DNA of 60,531 bases from the NCBI GenBank assembly GCA_945787155.1, contig CALZHD010000004.1:1-60531 (forward strand), given 5' to 3'. The translations under genes were made by a program, and so were the position numbers. How positions within the stretch are numbered: the stretch's first letter is position 1; the number at the start of each line of letters is the position of its first letter. This stretch comes from an uncultured Gammaproteobacteria bacterium (GTDB taxonomy: Bacteria; Pseudomonadota; Gammaproteobacteria; SZUA-140). Below, piece after piece: positions 17,995 to 29,089 of this stretch. The notes beneath the pieces were generated by a model that searched no databases, was not told where the DNA came from, and was given only the letters and a program-made list of their open reading frames with translations.

Positions 17995-20457
17995 TTAGAA
18001 AAGCTGTGGTGGAGGCGCATCGATTGTCGGAGTGGATGGATCATCGTCCAACATTGGTGGTTGGTCAATTTTTGGTTTGCTATAGCGAGTGGGTGCGTAT
18101 TCACTTCTGAAGGTTTCAAAGATAGCGCCGGGATGATTACTTTCTGCAAGCAGGCCATTTTCAGGATCAATGCGAACAGTCACCAATCCCGGTGGGCGTT
18201 CGAGCGGTTTTTCTGGTGTGCCTTTCAGGGCCTCATCCATATAATAGATCCACATCGGTAGTGCGGCACGGCCCCCGGTTTCACGATTACCAAGTGAGCG
18301 AACCTGATCGAAGCCAACCCATGTGATAGTAGCGACATCGGCATTATAGCCAGAGAACCATGCGTCTTGTTGATCGTTTGTCGTGCCCGTTTTTCCAGCG
18401 AGATCATTACGCTTTAGTTGCAATGCACGTTTGCCAGTGCCGTGCCTGATTACGTCGCGTAGCATGGATGTCATTAGATAGATATTTCCCTGTGGTGCGA
18501 CACGTTGAGCGATGTTGACAGGGCGCGGTGGCGAGTCTGTCGATGATTCGTCCAAGATGAGCGCATCGATTTCATCTGCGGGAATGACGCAGTCATCATG
18601 GCAGACTGTGGCAGGCTTGGCTTCAAGTATAAGATTGTCATCAGCATCTGTGATCTGCTTTATCAAGTGTGGCGTAACACGGTAGCCACCATTGGCAAGC
18701 ACGGCATAACCAGCAGAGAGTTGCAATGGGGTAACTGCGCCGCTGCCGAGTGCCAACGAAAGATCCCTGGGAAGGTTATCAACGTCAAAACCAAAGCGAC
18801 TGACATATTCAAGAGCATAGGGAATACCAATAGAGCGCATGAGACGGATTGAAACAAGATTGCGTGATTTGATTAATGCTTGGCGAAGACGGGTTGGGCC
18901 ATAAAATTTGCCACTATAATTTTCAGGACGCCAGGCGCTCTCCAGTCCAGTGTCATCAAAAACAACTGGGGCGTCATTGATTATGCTGGCTGCAGTGAAT
19001 CCTTTTTCAAGGGCCGCTGAGTAGATAAAGGGTTTGAAGTTTGAGCCCGGCTGACGGGTTGCCTGTGTCACCCGATTGAAGTTACTGCGATGGAAGTCAT
19101 AGCCACCAGTAAGGGCGATGATATGACCGTCGTGGGCAGAGACCGAGACCAGTGCGCCCTCTGCTTGAGGTGGCTGAGAGAGGCGCCAGCCATGCTTAGG
19201 ATCAGGTTGAACATAGATGAGATCACCTACTTTTACAACGTCGGACGCGGTTTTGAGTTTTGGGCCGAGCCGATTGTCATTAATATATTCACGCGCCCAG
19301 GAGAGGCCACCCCAGGGGATACGGGTGATATTGTTCGTATCAGAATCGTCGAGAAGTACGGTAATGGCATCGTTTTCCAGTGACAGCACGGCGGCCGGTG
19401 TCAGGTAACCGATGGAGGGGATATTCCTGAAAATCGCTTGCCATGATTCGATACCGGTGATATTTGTAAAATCGATATGTCCAACGGCACCACGATAACC
19501 ATGGCGAGCATCATATTCAAGCAAAGCTCGACGAAGTGCATGGTTGGCAGCTTGCTGCAGGCGTGAGTCGATGGTAGTGATAACGCTGTAACCACCGGTA
19601 TAAGTTTGTTCGTTACCATATTGTTTTACCATCTGGGCACGAACCATCTCCGCAACATGTGGTGCATGGACTTCAATAGAGAGGCCGTGTAGTTTTGCGG
19701 TATCTGGCGTATCTTTGGCATTTTTGTAGGTGCCACTGTCAATATGGTTAAGCGCGTACATCCTGCCCAGCACGTAATTGCGGCGGGTGACAGCGCGTTG
19801 TGAGTTAGTGATAGGGTTAAAGCGTGATGGCGCCTTGGGCAGCCCAGCAATCATGGCTATCTCAGCGATATTAAGCTGGTCAATGGTTTTGCCATAGTAG
19901 ACTTGAGCAGCGGCAGCGATACCGTAGGAGCGGTGACCAAGGTAGATCTTATTGAGATAGAGTTCAAGGATCTCTTCTTTGGTTAATTCATTTTCGATCT
20001 TGAAAGCGAGGAAGATCTCATTCACTTTGCGCAGATAGGTTTTTTCACTGCTTAAAAAGAAATTGCGTGCCACCTGCATGGTAATCGTACTGCCACCCTG
20101 AGATTTCTTTCCGGTGAGGGCTAGGTTGACGACGGCGCGTAGTATCCCCTGATAATCGACACCCGGGTGCTCAAAATAGCGATTATCCTCCGCTGAGAGG
20201 ATTGCGTTGACCATTGGCTGTGGTATTTCGCTGAATTTTAGTGGTGATCGCTTCATTTCACCAAACTCAGAAATCAATTTTTTATCTGCACTATAGACCC
20301 GTAGTGGCACCTGAAGCTTGACTTCTTTGAGTGTTTCGATGGATGGCAGGTCGGGTGAGAGATAGAGGTATACGCCAAAAACGGTGGCAGCACCGAGAAT
20401 GAAGAGCGTCGAGAGGGTAATAACTGCTGTTTTGAACAGTTTCTTTAAGAATTTCAT
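17995..20457 (-). CDS. mrcA: Penicillin-binding protein 1A (bifunctional transglycosylase/transpeptidase)
   Basis: The 820-residue protein polymerises and cross-links peptidoglycan. It starts with a short basic cytoplasmic tail and a transmembrane anchor (TAVITLSTLFILGAATVFGV). The GT51 transglycosylase domain has EDNRYFEHPGVD with the catalytic Glu, and GGSTITMQVARN. An OB-like insertion lies between the domains. The transpeptidase domain shows SNFK (SxxK, in RQPGSNFKPF), SRN in IKSRNLVS, and KTGT in LAGKTGTTNDQQDAW. I start at 20457 because MKFLKKLFKTA matches the family N-terminus; 20487 is possible. It is divergent from pilM, as in Pseudomonas ponA-pilM, and both promoters must lie in 20458-20660. 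Confidence 0.96.
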   Translation of the reverse strand: MKFLKKLFKTAVITLSTLFILGAATVFGVYLYLSPDLPSIETLKEVKLQVPLRVYSADKKLISEFGEMKRSPLKFSEIPQPMVNAILSAEDNRYFEHPGVDYQGILRAVVNLALTGKKSQGGSTITMQVARNFFLSSEKTYLRKVNEIFLAFKIENELTKEEILELYLNKIYLGHRSYGIAAAAQVYYGKTIDQLNIAEIAMIAGLPKAPSRFNPITNSQRAVTRRNYVLGRMYALNHIDSGTYKNAKDTPDTAKLHGLSIEVHAPHVAEMVRAQMVKQYGNEQTYTGGYSVITTIDSRLQQAANHALRRALLEYDARHGYRGAVGHIDFTNITGIESWQAIFRNIPSIGYLTPAAVLSLENDAITVLLDDSDTNNITRIPWGGLSWAREYINDNRLGPKLKTASDVVKVGDLIYVQPDPKHGWRLSQPPQAEGALVSVSAHDGHIIALTGGYDFHRSNFNRVTQATRQPGSNFKPFIYSAALEKGFTAASIINDAPVVFDDTGLESAWRPENYSGKFYGPTRLRQALIKSRNLVSIRLMRSIGIPYALEYVSRFGFDVDNLPRDLSLALGSGAVTPLQLSAGYAVLANGGYRVTPHLIKQITDADDNLILEAKPATVCHDDCVIPADEIDALILDESSTDSPPRPVNIAQRVAPQGNIYLMTSMLRDVIRHGTGKRALQLKRNDLAGKTGTTNDQQDAWFSGYNADVATITWVGFDQVRSLGNRETGGRAALPMWIYYMDEALKGTPEKPLERPPGLVTVRIDPENGLLAESNHPGAIFETFRSEYAPTRYSKPKIDQPPMLDDDPSTPTIDAPPPQLF

Positions 20458-20639
20458 TGTTAAGAGCCAGGCAAAATTATAGATCATTAATTTATCTTAA
20501 CAATTAGTATAAAACTTTTTGCGATTGCGGACGATAACATCTGTGACCTTAGTGAATAAAAATTGTCTTTTAATAACTTGATACCTATTATTGAAAATGA
20601 GATTAAGATCACACAACAACAGATTGTCTTTATTGTTAA

Positions 20640-21725
<1,086 letters not shown>

Positions 21726-22295
21726 ATGACGCGCATTAATCTATTACCATGGAGAGAACGTCAGCGAAAAGAATTGCAACGGCAGTTTGCATCGATTGCT
21801 GCTGGTGCCATTGTGTTGATGGTAGCACTCATCTTATATATTCACCTGCATATGGCATCTCTCATTGATGGGCAGGGTAGCCGTAATGAATTTCTGAATA
21901 AAGAGATTGCGCTGGTTGAAGAGAAGATTAAGGAAATTAAAAGCCTTGAAGATGAGAAGCAGAACTTATTGACTCGTATGGATGTGATTCAGCAACTACA
22001 GACAAGACGCCCTGAAATTGTTCATCTATTTGATGAGTTTGTGAGGAATGTCCCTGAAGGGGTCTATTTAACCGGAGTTACTCAGAGCAATACGACAGTT
22101 GAAATTACGGGTGTAGCACAATCAAATGCAACGGTTTCGACATTTATGCGCAATCTTGATGAATCTGAGTGGCTTGCAGATCCAAAGTTAGAAGTGATTG
22201 AAGCGAACTTGAAAGATAGAATTCGCACCAGTACTTTTACACTTCATGTGAATCAGACTGTGCCAGTAGAAGATGTATCGGACGAAGGATTATAG
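21726..22295 (+). CDS. pilN: Type IV pilus assembly protein PilN
   Basis: This 189-residue bitopic inner-membrane protein begins MTRINLLPWRERQRK. The INLLPW motif is the conserved PilM-binding tail of PilN. A transmembrane helix follows at about residues 20-42 (IAAGAIVLMVALILYIHLH), then a coiled coil (LVEEKIKEIKSLEDEKQNLL) and a periplasmic ferredoxin-like domain with GVYLTGVTQSN. PilN pairs with PilO to form the periplasmic alignment complex of the pilus. Its ATG immediately follows the pilM stop, which points to translational coupling. Confidence 0.95.
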   Translation: MTRINLLPWRERQRKELQRQFASIAAGAIVLMVALILYIHLHMASLIDGQGSRNEFLNKEIALVEEKIKEIKSLEDEKQNLLTRMDVIQQLQTRRPEIVHLFDEFVRNVPEGVYLTGVTQSNTTVEITGVAQSNATVSTFMRNLDESEWLADPKLEVIEANLKDRIRTSTFTLHVNQTVPVEDVSDEGL

Positions 22296-22303
22296 GGGTA
22301 AGG

Positions 22304-22921
22304 ATGGCTATCGATTTAAATATTGATTTCTCTGAACTGGGTAAAATCGACCCTAATGACGTTACAAAGTGGCCAGTTGCACTCAAAGCAATTGTCATAC
22401 TGCTGTTATCAGTAGGTGTATTGGGGGCGGGTTACTGGTTTGATACTCAGGACCAGATTGCGGCGCTTGAGGTGGCAGAGAAAAAAGAACAAGAGTTGAA
22501 GGATATGTTCAAGGTTAAGCAGGGAAAGGCCGCAAATCTTAATGCATATAAAGCGCAAATGGATGAAATGAAGTTGTCATTTGGTGCAATGTTGAGGCAG
22601 CTGCCGAGCAAAACTGAAGTTGCAGAGTTGTTGGTAGATGTATCTAAAACAGGATTAAACAATGGGCTCGAGTTTGATTTGTTTAGACCTGAGAGTGAAG
22701 TTCCAGCAGAATTTTATGCGGAGCTTCCTATCAAGGTGAGAGTCGCTGGGAATTATCACGAGTTTGGTACGTTTGTGAGTGATCTGGCAGAGCTTCCAAG
22801 GATCGTGACCTTGCATGATTTTAAAATCACGCCTAACAGCAGCGCCAAGATAGGTGACGATGATTCTCTGATTATGGAAGCGACGGCCAAGACCTATCGT
22901 TATATTGAGGAAGAAGAATAG
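22304..22921 (+). CDS. pilO: Type IV pilus assembly protein PilO
   Basis: The 205-residue partner of PilN has a short cytosolic N-terminus, a transmembrane helix at about residues 26-45 (ALKAIVILLLSVGVLGAGYW), a coiled coil (AALEVAEKKEQELKDMFKVK) and a periplasmic ferredoxin-like domain ending with the YRYIEEEE tail. Motifs such as MLRQLPSKTEVAELLVDVS and NGLEFDLFRPE are typical of PilO. It lies 8 bases after pilN, with AGGGGTAAGG before the ATG. Confidence 0.95.
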   Translation: MAIDLNIDFSELGKIDPNDVTKWPVALKAIVILLLSVGVLGAGYWFDTQDQIAALEVAEKKEQELKDMFKVKQGKAANLNAYKAQMDEMKLSFGAMLRQLPSKTEVAELLVDVSKTGLNNGLEFDLFRPESEVPAEFYAELPIKVRVAGNYHEFGTFVSDLAELPRIVTLHDFKITPNSSAKIGDDDSLIMEATAKTYRYIEEEE

Positions 22922-22988
22922 CATGTCGAAGATGCGATTCAATATGGGGACGGCTGAGCAGGCTTCGAGTGGTGGGGATGGGGGAAGT

Positions 22989-23537
22989 ATGGTTCGTACT
23001 TATCGCAACGCATCTTATCTGTGTGCAGTTTTAATGCTTTCGGCTTGTAGTAGTAGTGGTATCTCTGATCTGGAGACATTTATTGCCAACGTTAAGGCGG
23101 AAAATCCAGGCAGAGTCGAGCCATTACCTGAGCTGAAACCGTTCGAAAAATATACCTATAGTGCATTTCTTGATGAGATAAAAGACCCCTTTATTACCTG
23201 GGAAACAATTAATCCGAAAGTGGATCGCTCCAAAATCGCCAAAGGGTCGTATGGGGATATTTTTCCTGATGGTGAGCGCAGCAGGGAAACACTGGAGTCT
23301 TATCCGCTTGAGACGCTAACAATGATGGGAACGCTTGAATATTCAAATGAAAATTGGGGCCTGATCAAGGCGCCGGATGGAATTGTATATAGAGTAAAAG
23401 GTGGGAGTTACATCGGACAGAACCACGGTAAAATTTCCAAGGTAGATGGTAACAACATCTTTCTTGTTGAAATCGTTTCCGATGGGCTTGGTGGATGGAA
23501 AAATCGCCCTGCCGAGTTGTCCCTCAATGATGAATGA
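22989..23537 (+). CDS. pilP: Type IV pilus lipoprotein PilP
   Basis: The mature lipoprotein links the PilNO complex to the PilQ secretin. I choose the ATG at 22989, giving 182 residues, because it has GGGGGAAG directly upstream and yields a standard lipoprotein signal (MVRTYRNASYLCAVLMLSAC) with the LSAC lipobox. An ATG at 22923, one base after the pilO stop, is in the same frame but would put 22 non-hydrophobic residues in front of the signal. The C-terminal HR-like domain contains LETLTMMGTLEYSNENWGLI and VYRVKGGSYIGQNHGKI, the beta-sandwich conserved in PilP. Confidence 0.93.
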   Translation: MVRTYRNASYLCAVLMLSACSSSGISDLETFIANVKAENPGRVEPLPELKPFEKYTYSAFLDEIKDPFITWETINPKVDRSKIAKGSYGDIFPDGERSRETLESYPLETLTMMGTLEYSNENWGLIKAPDGIVYRVKGGSYIGQNHGKISKVDGNNIFLVEIVSDGLGGWKNRPAELSLNDE

Positions 23538-23559
23538 TATGGATTGGGAGAGTTGGAAA

Positions 23560-25701
23560 ATGATGACCCGGAGTTTAAGCCGTTATAAAGGCGATATGAT
23601 GGATCTGCTGCGTCGATCACGCTTGGGAATGGCCTTTTTGGGTCTATTATTGATGGGGTCAATGCCAGTTTATGCCATGGAAGAGACGGGCGTGCCTCAG
23701 GTGCTGGAGGATGTTGGCTTCGTATCATTGCCAGGAGATCGGGTACAGATCAGGTTGTCTCTTTCTGGCGTGGCAGAGGTGGCCAATCCCCTGAGTTTTA
23801 CCATCGATAACCCGGCACGGATTGCGCTGGATTTTCCAAACACAACTAGCAAAGTGGCAAAAAGCGTGCCGATTGGAATGGGCATCGCACGTAGTATCAA
23901 TGCGGTAGAGGCGAAAGGCCGTACTCGTGTGGTATTGAATCTGGTTAGAATGGTGCAGTATGAGACGCGAGTAGATGGCGGTGATTTTTATATTATTCTT
24001 GGCAGTGACGCAGTAAAGACCGTCGCACCCACACTTGATGACGATAAGTCAAAAGAGAAGGGTGAAGTGGTTCATAAAGTGGTTGAGAAACTTCATGCAA
24101 TTAAGAATATCGATTTCAGGCGGGGTAAAAAGGGCGAGGCGCATATTATCGTGACGCTTTCTGACCCCACCACGCCCGTTAATATTACGGAAGAAAGTGG
24201 CAATGTTGTGCTGGACTTTCTGGACGCATCATTACCAGAAGAATTTATTCGCCGCCTGGATGTGATTGATTTTGCAACGCCCGTGACCACTATCGACAGC
24301 TTCATGGAGAAGCGCAATGCAAGGCTGGTGGTTAAGGCTGAGGGGGAATATGAGCAGCTTGCATACCAGGCTAATGAGACATTTACCCTTGAAATAGCAC
24401 CGATGAGCGCTGCCGAGAAAGAAGAGATCAAGCGGGATAAATTTGGCTACACCGGTGAGCGACTGTCGCTTAATTTTCAGGATATTGAAATTCGAGCGGT
24501 ACTACAGTTGATCGCCGATTTTACCGGTATCAATATGGTGACGAGTGACACAGTACAGGGCAGTGTGACATTGCGTTTGCAAAATGTCCCGTGGGATCAG
24601 GCGCTTGACCTGATCTTGAAGACCAAGGGACTGGCCAAGCGTAAGCAGGGCAATGTGATGCTGATCGCACCCAGTGAAGAGATTGCCGCGCGAGAAAAGC
24701 AGGAGTTTGAATCTCAAAAGCAGGTTGATGAGTTGGCACCGCTCTTTTCAGAAGTGATACAGATTAACTACGCAAAGGCAACGGAAATAGCCGCTATATT
24801 ATCATCTGCCGATAACTCGATGTTGTCGACCAGAGGCCGGGTCTCAGTGGATGAGCGCACCAATAACCTGTTGATTCGTGATACTCCGGACAAACTGGAA
24901 GATGTACGTCGGCTTATTGATGAGCTTGATGTCGCGGTACGGCAGGTACTGATTGAATCTCGTATCGTCGTTGCCAGTGACGACTTCAGGCGAGATGTTG
25001 GTTCACGTTTTGGTATGAATGGCGTAAAGGTGAGAGGAAATACTAATTCTGAAGTGACATCGGGTTCGTTAAATGGAACTACTCAAACGATCATGGGTGA
25101 AACCCGGGAGTTTAATGATCGAATGAATATTAATCTACCAGTCATCGGAGATGCGGGTTCATTTGGTTTTGCAGTCTTAGGGACTAACTTTTTGCTTGAA
25201 ATGGAGCTTTCTGCAATGCAGGCGGAGGGGCAGGGTGAGGTGATCTCGAGTCCCCGTGTGATTACGGCTAACCAGTCGACGGGAATGATTGAGCAGGGCG
25301 TCGAGGTGCCGTATCAGGAGGCGGCGTCGAGTGGTGCAACGACTGTTACCTTTAAAAAGGCGGTGTTGAGTCTTGAAGTGACCCCACAGATCACCCCGGA
25401 TGACCGGATTATCATGGACCTGATTGTGAAAAAAGATAACGTGGGTGATGTCGTGTCGGGCATTCCGAGTATCGAGACGCGCGAAGTGCAGACTCAGGTA
25501 CTCGTTCAGAATGGCGAAACTGTGGTATTAGGTGGGATCTACGAACAACTGACGCGCGAAGTGCATGAAAAGGTTCCCTTGCTCGGTGATATTCCGGTTA
25601 TCGGTGCACTCTTCCGCAGAACGCTAAAAGAAGATGATAAGGATGAGTTATTGATCTTTATAACACCGAAGGTCCTGAAGGAGTCACTGGGAGCGCATTA
25701 A
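23560..25701 (+). CDS. pilQ: Type IV pilus secretin PilQ
   Basis: The 713-residue outer-membrane secretin forms the gate for the pilus. After a signal peptide (hydrophobic core GMAFLGLLLMGSMPVYA) come two AMIN domains that bind peptidoglycan (VQIRLSLSGVAEVANPLSF, and the region near FRRGKKGEAHIIV), an STN/N0 domain (RLSLNFQDIEIRAVLQLI), an N1 domain (VIQINYAKATEIAAILSS) and the secretin core, with SSPRVITANQ, GVEVPYQEA and the closing VPLLGDIPVIGALFRR. The ATG at 23560 has GGGAGA 8 bases upstream; other in-frame ATG codons at 23563, 23596 and 23599 are possible. It is the last gene of pilMNOPQ and ends before a clear terminator. Confidence 0.96.
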   Translation: MMTRSLSRYKGDMMDLLRRSRLGMAFLGLLLMGSMPVYAMEETGVPQVLEDVGFVSLPGDRVQIRLSLSGVAEVANPLSFTIDNPARIALDFPNTTSKVAKSVPIGMGIARSINAVEAKGRTRVVLNLVRMVQYETRVDGGDFYIILGSDAVKTVAPTLDDDKSKEKGEVVHKVVEKLHAIKNIDFRRGKKGEAHIIVTLSDPTTPVNITEESGNVVLDFLDASLPEEFIRRLDVIDFATPVTTIDSFMEKRNARLVVKAEGEYEQLAYQANETFTLEIAPMSAAEKEEIKRDKFGYTGERLSLNFQDIEIRAVLQLIADFTGINMVTSDTVQGSVTLRLQNVPWDQALDLILKTKGLAKRKQGNVMLIAPSEEIAAREKQEFESQKQVDELAPLFSEVIQINYAKATEIAAILSSADNSMLSTRGRVSVDERTNNLLIRDTPDKLEDVRRLIDELDVAVRQVLIESRIVVASDDFRRDVGSRFGMNGVKVRGNTNSEVTSGSLNGTTQTIMGETREFNDRMNINLPVIGDAGSFGFAVLGTNFLLEMELSAMQAEGQGEVISSPRVITANQSTGMIEQGVEVPYQEAASSGATTVTFKKAVLSLEVTPQITPDDRIIMDLIVKKDNVGDVVSGIPSIETREVQTQVLVQNGETVVLGGIYEQLTREVHEKVPLLGDIPVIGALFRRTLKEDDKDELLIFITPKVLKESLGAH

Positions 25702-25732
25702 CGTAAAATATGCGACTATTCAGTCTTTGTAG

Positions 25733-25762
25733 AAAAAAGCCGGGAATACCCCGGTTTTTTTT
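25733..25762 (+). terminator. Intrinsic terminator after pilQ
   Basis: CCGGG at 25740-25744 pairs with CCCGG at 25750-25754, extended by an A6 run pairing with the following T8 run. It starts 31 bases after the pilQ stop and ends 62 bases before aroK, so it separates the pilus operon from aroKB. The A and T flanks make it able to work in both directions. Confidence 0.85.
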
Positions 25763-25824
25763 GCTTGTCCAAAAGCATTGAATCACTTGATTTTTTACCG
25801 TAAGACTGGCATATCTCCCTATGT

Positions 25825-26352
25825 ATGAATGAGTTAAAAAATATATTTTTAATTGGCCCAATGGGTTCGGGTAAAACCACCATTGGTCGTCATCTGGCGA
25901 AATCACTTGAGCGCGAGTTTATCGACAGTGATCATGAGATTTCTCGTCGCACCGGCGCGGATATTCCATGGATATTTGATATTGAGGGAGAAGCCGGGTT
26001 TCGTGAGCGAGAACGAGCGGTGATTGATGATCTGACCCAGCGGCAGGGGATCGTGCTGGCGACAGGTGGTGGTGCGATTCTAGCCCTAGAAAATCGTAAG
26101 GCACTGGCATCGCGAGGGTTTACCATCTACCTTACGGCCTCTATCGAGCAGCTTTTTAAGCGAACCGCCAAAGACCGCAATCGACCACTGTTGCAAACTG
26201 AGGACCCACAGGCACGTCTTGAAGCGCTGATGTTGATACGAGACCCGTTATATCGGGAGGTGGCTGATTTGGTAGTGGATACCGATGACAGGAGTATACG
26301 CGCAACCGTACAGTATTTGATCGATGAAATTACGCAGCGGCAAAGTAGTTAA
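25825..26352 (+). CDS. aroK: Shikimate kinase
   Basis: The 175-residue enzyme phosphorylates shikimate in aromatic amino acid synthesis. The P-loop GPMGSGKTT lies near residue 11, the substrate-binding [11 protein letters not shown] motif near residue 34, the GEAGFRERE region near residue 56, and TGGGA near residue 79, all canonical. The lid holds KDRNRPLL. An ATG at 25821 is out of frame and ends at once, so the ATG at 25825 is the start. It precedes aroB by 53 bases, an order conserved in gammaproteobacteria (aroK-aroB-damX). Confidence 0.96.
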   Translation: MNELKNIFLIGPMGSGKTTIGRHLAKSLEREFIDSDHEISRRTGADIPWIFDIEGEAGFRERERAVIDDLTQRQGIVLATGGGAILALENRKALASRGFTIYLTASIEQLFKRTAKDRNRPLLQTEDPQARLEALMLIRDPLYREVADLVVDTDDRSIRATVQYLIDEITQRQSS

Positions 26353-26405
26353 TAGTGCGACGAGACGTATATAATGGCACAAATTTATTTGAGCATAATG
26401 GTTTC

Positions 26406-27491
26406 ATGAAAACGTTTGATGTTGATCTGGGCGCGAGAAGTTACCCGATATTTATTGGTGGCCAGTTACTCAGCCAGCGGCAGTTGCTTGCGCCGTACAT
26501 TACGGGTCAGCAAGTGGTCGTGGTTAGTAACGAAACGGTAGCGCCGCTATATCTTGAGCGTATACAAAGTACCCTGTCAGAATATGATGTCAATACAGTG
26601 ATTCTGCCTGATGGTGAACAGTACAAGACGTTAGCATACCTGAACAATATTTTTGATGCGCTGCTTGAGGCACGCTGTACCCGAGATGTCACATTGATTG
26701 CCTTGGGTGGCGGTGTCGTTGGCGATATGACGGGCTTTGCGGCAGCATCCTATCAACGCGGCGTCAATTTTATCCAGATTCCTACTACGCTACTGGCACA
26801 GGTAGATTCATCGGTTGGCGGCAAGACCGGTGTCAATCACCCGTTAGGCAAAAACATGATTGGGGCCTTTCACCAGCCGCAGTCTGTACTGATTGATACC
26901 TCTGTGCTGGCCACCCTTGATGATCGTCAGTTGAGTGCGGGGATCGCTGAGGTGATTAAATATGGCCTGATTTGTGACGAACCCTTTTTCGGCTGGCTAG
27001 AGAAAAATATGGCGCGACTGTTGGCCCGTGACGAAGAGGCACTGATCTATGCGATTGAGCGCTCATGTCGCAACAAGGCGGAGATCGTCGCGCAAGATGA
27101 AAAAGAGAGTGGTGTTCGTGCACTCCTTAATTTAGGTCATACCTTTGGTCATGCGATTGAGGCAGGCATGGGCTATGGCACATGGCTGCATGGAGAGGCG
27201 GTGGCCGCTGGCATCTGCATTGCGGCCGAGCTTTCGCGGCGCCAGGGGTGGATCGATAATGAGGTCGTCGGGCGAATTATTGCGCTCACCAAAGCAGCGA
27301 ATCTGCCAACCCAACCGCCTGCAGAGCTTTCACTCGCACGCTTTAATGAGCTGATGTCAGTCGATAAAAAGGTTAAGGGCGGAAAGCTGCGGTTGATCTT
27401 GTTAAAGGGGATTGGCGAGGCGTTTATCTCCGCCGATTTTGATCCTGCTCTAATGAATGCGAGTATTAAAGCCTGCCGGGAGTCGCAGTAA
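26406..27491 (+). CDS. aroB: 3-dehydroquinate synthase
   Basis: The 361-residue enzyme converts DAHP to 3-dehydroquinate using NAD and a divalent metal. Diagnostic segments are [50 protein letters not shown] and [11 protein letters not shown], which carry the NAD-binding glycines and metal-binding Glu/His residues. The start is ATG 26406 ([15 protein letters not shown]), which matches the family; a GTG at 26355 in frame would add 17 residues. dgt begins at the base after its stop. Confidence 0.96.
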   Translation: MKTFDVDLGARSYPIFIGGQLLSQRQLLAPYITGQQVVVVSNETVAPLYLERIQSTLSEYDVNTVILPDGEQYKTLAYLNNIFDALLEARCTRDVTLIALGGGVVGDMTGFAAASYQRGVNFIQIPTTLLAQVDSSVGGKTGVNHPLGKNMIGAFHQPQSVLIDTSVLATLDDRQLSAGIAEVIKYGLICDEPFFGWLEKNMARLLARDEEALIYAIERSCRNKAEIVAQDEKESGVRALLNLGHTFGHAIEAGMGYGTWLHGEAVAAGICIAAELSRRQGWIDNEVVGRIIALTKAANLPTQPPAELSLARFNELMSVDKKVKGGKLRLILLKGIGEAFISADFDPALMNASIKACRESQ

Positions 27492-28646
27492 GTGAATGCT
27501 TCTCTGGCACCTTATGCCGCTAACGTGCAGAATTCACGCGGACGCCGGCATCAGGAAGCACCGCCAAATTACCGCACGGAATATCAGCGTGACCGGGACC
27601 GCATCGTTCATTCGGCAGCATTCCGTCGTCTCGAATACAAAACGCAGGTCTTTGTGAATCACGAAGGGGATATGTTTCGAACACGGCTCACGCATTCGGT
27701 CGAGGTCGCTCAGATTGCGCGTTCGATTTCCCGCATACTTAATTTGAATGAAGACCTGGTGGAGGCGATCGCCCTTGCACATGACCTTGGTCACACCCCT
27801 TTTGGCCATGCCGGACAGGATGCGCTCAATCGCTGTATGAAGGAATACGGTGGTTTTGAGCATAACCTTCAATCATTGCGGGTCGTCGATGAGCTAGAAG
27901 AACGCTATGCTGAATTCAGTGGTCTGAACCTTACGTACGAGTCACGCGAAGGTATTTTGAAACACTGCTCACCACACCGTGCGAAAGAACTAGGTGAGTT
28001 GGGTGAGCGCTTTATCAACAAGCAGCAGCCCAGTCTTGAGGCACAACTGACCAATGTGGCAGATGAGATTGCCTACAATAATCACGACATGGATGACGGC
28101 ATGCGTTCAGGGCTGATTACGCTGGAACAGTTGTGCGAAATGTCATTGTTTGCTGAGCAGTATGAATTTGTGATCGGCCACTACAAAAATCTTACCGAGC
28201 GCCGCACGATACATGAAGTAGTGCGAAGAATGATTAACAGTCAGGTCACAGACTTGATCGAAACAAGCCGCGCAAATATCGAAAACGTAGCGCCATTGAA
28301 TATTGATGATATTCGTCAGCAGACACAGCCGCTGATTAGATTTAGTGATGAGATGAACAGCTATAATCGCGAGTTAAAACGCTTTCTACGCAAAGGGCTA
28401 TATCAACATTATCGTGTACGGCGCATGAGTACTAAAGCGGATCGCATCATCAAGTCGTTGTTTGATATCTTTGTCGATGATCAGCATCTACTGCCACCTG
28501 AATATGACAGCAAGGTCTCCCAGATGGAGAAGGTTGAAGGCGTTGCCGGAAAAGCGCGAGTGGTGGCTGATTATATCGCTGGTATGACAGATCGCTATGC
28601 GATTGGTGAGTTCGAACGGCTGTTCAACCCATCTCAGCTAACCTAA
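27492..28646 (+). CDS. dgt: dGTP triphosphohydrolase-like protein (HD domain)
   Basis: The 384-residue protein belongs to the Dgt group that removes triphosphate from deoxynucleotides. The HD metal site is formed by [18 protein letters not shown] and [20 protein letters not shown], and the N-terminal [20 protein letters not shown] block is typical. Its length and lack of the long insert of E. coli Dgt place it in the shorter, type 2 deoxyguanosinetriphosphatase-like group. It starts at GTG 27492, directly after the aroB stop, with GGGAG upstream inside aroB. A MITE begins just after its stop codon. Besides nucleotide balance, enzymes of this class can limit phage replication by depleting dNTPs. 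Confidence 0.92.
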   Translation: MNASLAPYAANVQNSRGRRHQEAPPNYRTEYQRDRDRIVHSAAFRRLEYKTQVFVNHEGDMFRTRLTHSVEVAQIARSISRILNLNEDLVEAIALAHDLGHTPFGHAGQDALNRCMKEYGGFEHNLQSLRVVDELEERYAEFSGLNLTYESREGILKHCSPHRAKELGELGERFINKQQPSLEAQLTNVADEIAYNNHDMDDGMRSGLITLEQLCEMSLFAEQYEFVIGHYKNLTERRTIHEVVRRMINSQVTDLIETSRANIENVAPLNIDDIRQQTQPLIRFSDEMNSYNRELKRFLRKGLYQHYRVRRMSTKADRIIKSLFDIFVDDQHLLPPEYDSKVSQMEKVEGVAGKARVVADYIAGMTDRYAIGEFERLFNPSQLT

Positions 28647-28651
28647 CCTAA

Positions 28652-28810
28652 GGAACCTCTGATTAATTCATGAACGGATGCCCTGAGCCCAAAATTGCCC
28701 ACTGCGGTGTTGGAAGTCTTGATAATAGCCTGCTATTACCTGCGATTTCCGCCTTGCATTGGACAATTTTGAATCTCATATCATTCCGCCCAGAATTAAT
28801 CAGAGGTTCC
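28652..28810. mobile_element. MITE, 159 bp, IS5-like ends
   Basis: The element has perfect 18-bp terminal inverted repeats (left 28652-28669, GGAACCTCTGATTAATTC; right 28793-28810). It is flanked by a 4-bp direct repeat CTAA (28648-28651 and 28811-28814), which fits the YTAR target duplication of the IS5 group. An inner 8-bp inverted repeat (CAAAATTG at 28690-28697, CAATTTTG at 28764-28771) adds to its folding potential. There is no transposase. It was inserted two bases after the dgt stop codon, between dgt and the WGR gene. Confidence 0.85.
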
Positions 28811-28837
28811 CTAATCTAACCTGGGCAGAATACCGCG

Positions 28838-29089
28838 ATGCGTATCTACATGCAGACAGCGATGGATGACAACGCACCGATGCGTTTTTGCCAGCTGATT
28901 TTGCAGCAAGACATGTTAGGTGGCTGGACGTTGATCAAGGAACGCGGGACGCAAGGGGCGAAAGGGCGGCTTCAGAGAGAGCATCATGAGAGCTATGCTG
29001 AGGCTGAAAGTGCGATGATACGGGCACGTGATGCACTGGCGAATCAGGGATATCGAGTGGTATTTATGCGTGGCGAGGCCAGTTCTTAA
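28838..29089 (+). CDS. WGR-domain small protein
   Basis: The 83-residue protein is almost wholly one WGR domain: FCQLILQQDMLGGWTLIKER, then GTQGAKGRLQREHHESYAEA, and a C-terminal helix and strand ending GYRVVFMRGE. The WGR domain is known from eukaryotic PARPs, where it binds nucleic acid ends, and from small bacterial proteins of unknown role. In the signature position this protein has RGTQG where many members have WGRxG. The stop codon overlaps the start of the DamX-like gene by one base (TAATG), so the two are translationally coupled. The MITE lies 27 bases upstream and probably supplies or disturbs its promoter region. Confidence 0.78.
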   Translation: MRIYMQTAMDDNAPMRFCQLILQQDMLGGWTLIKERGTQGAKGRLQREHHESYAEAESAMIRARDALANQGYRVVFMRGEASS

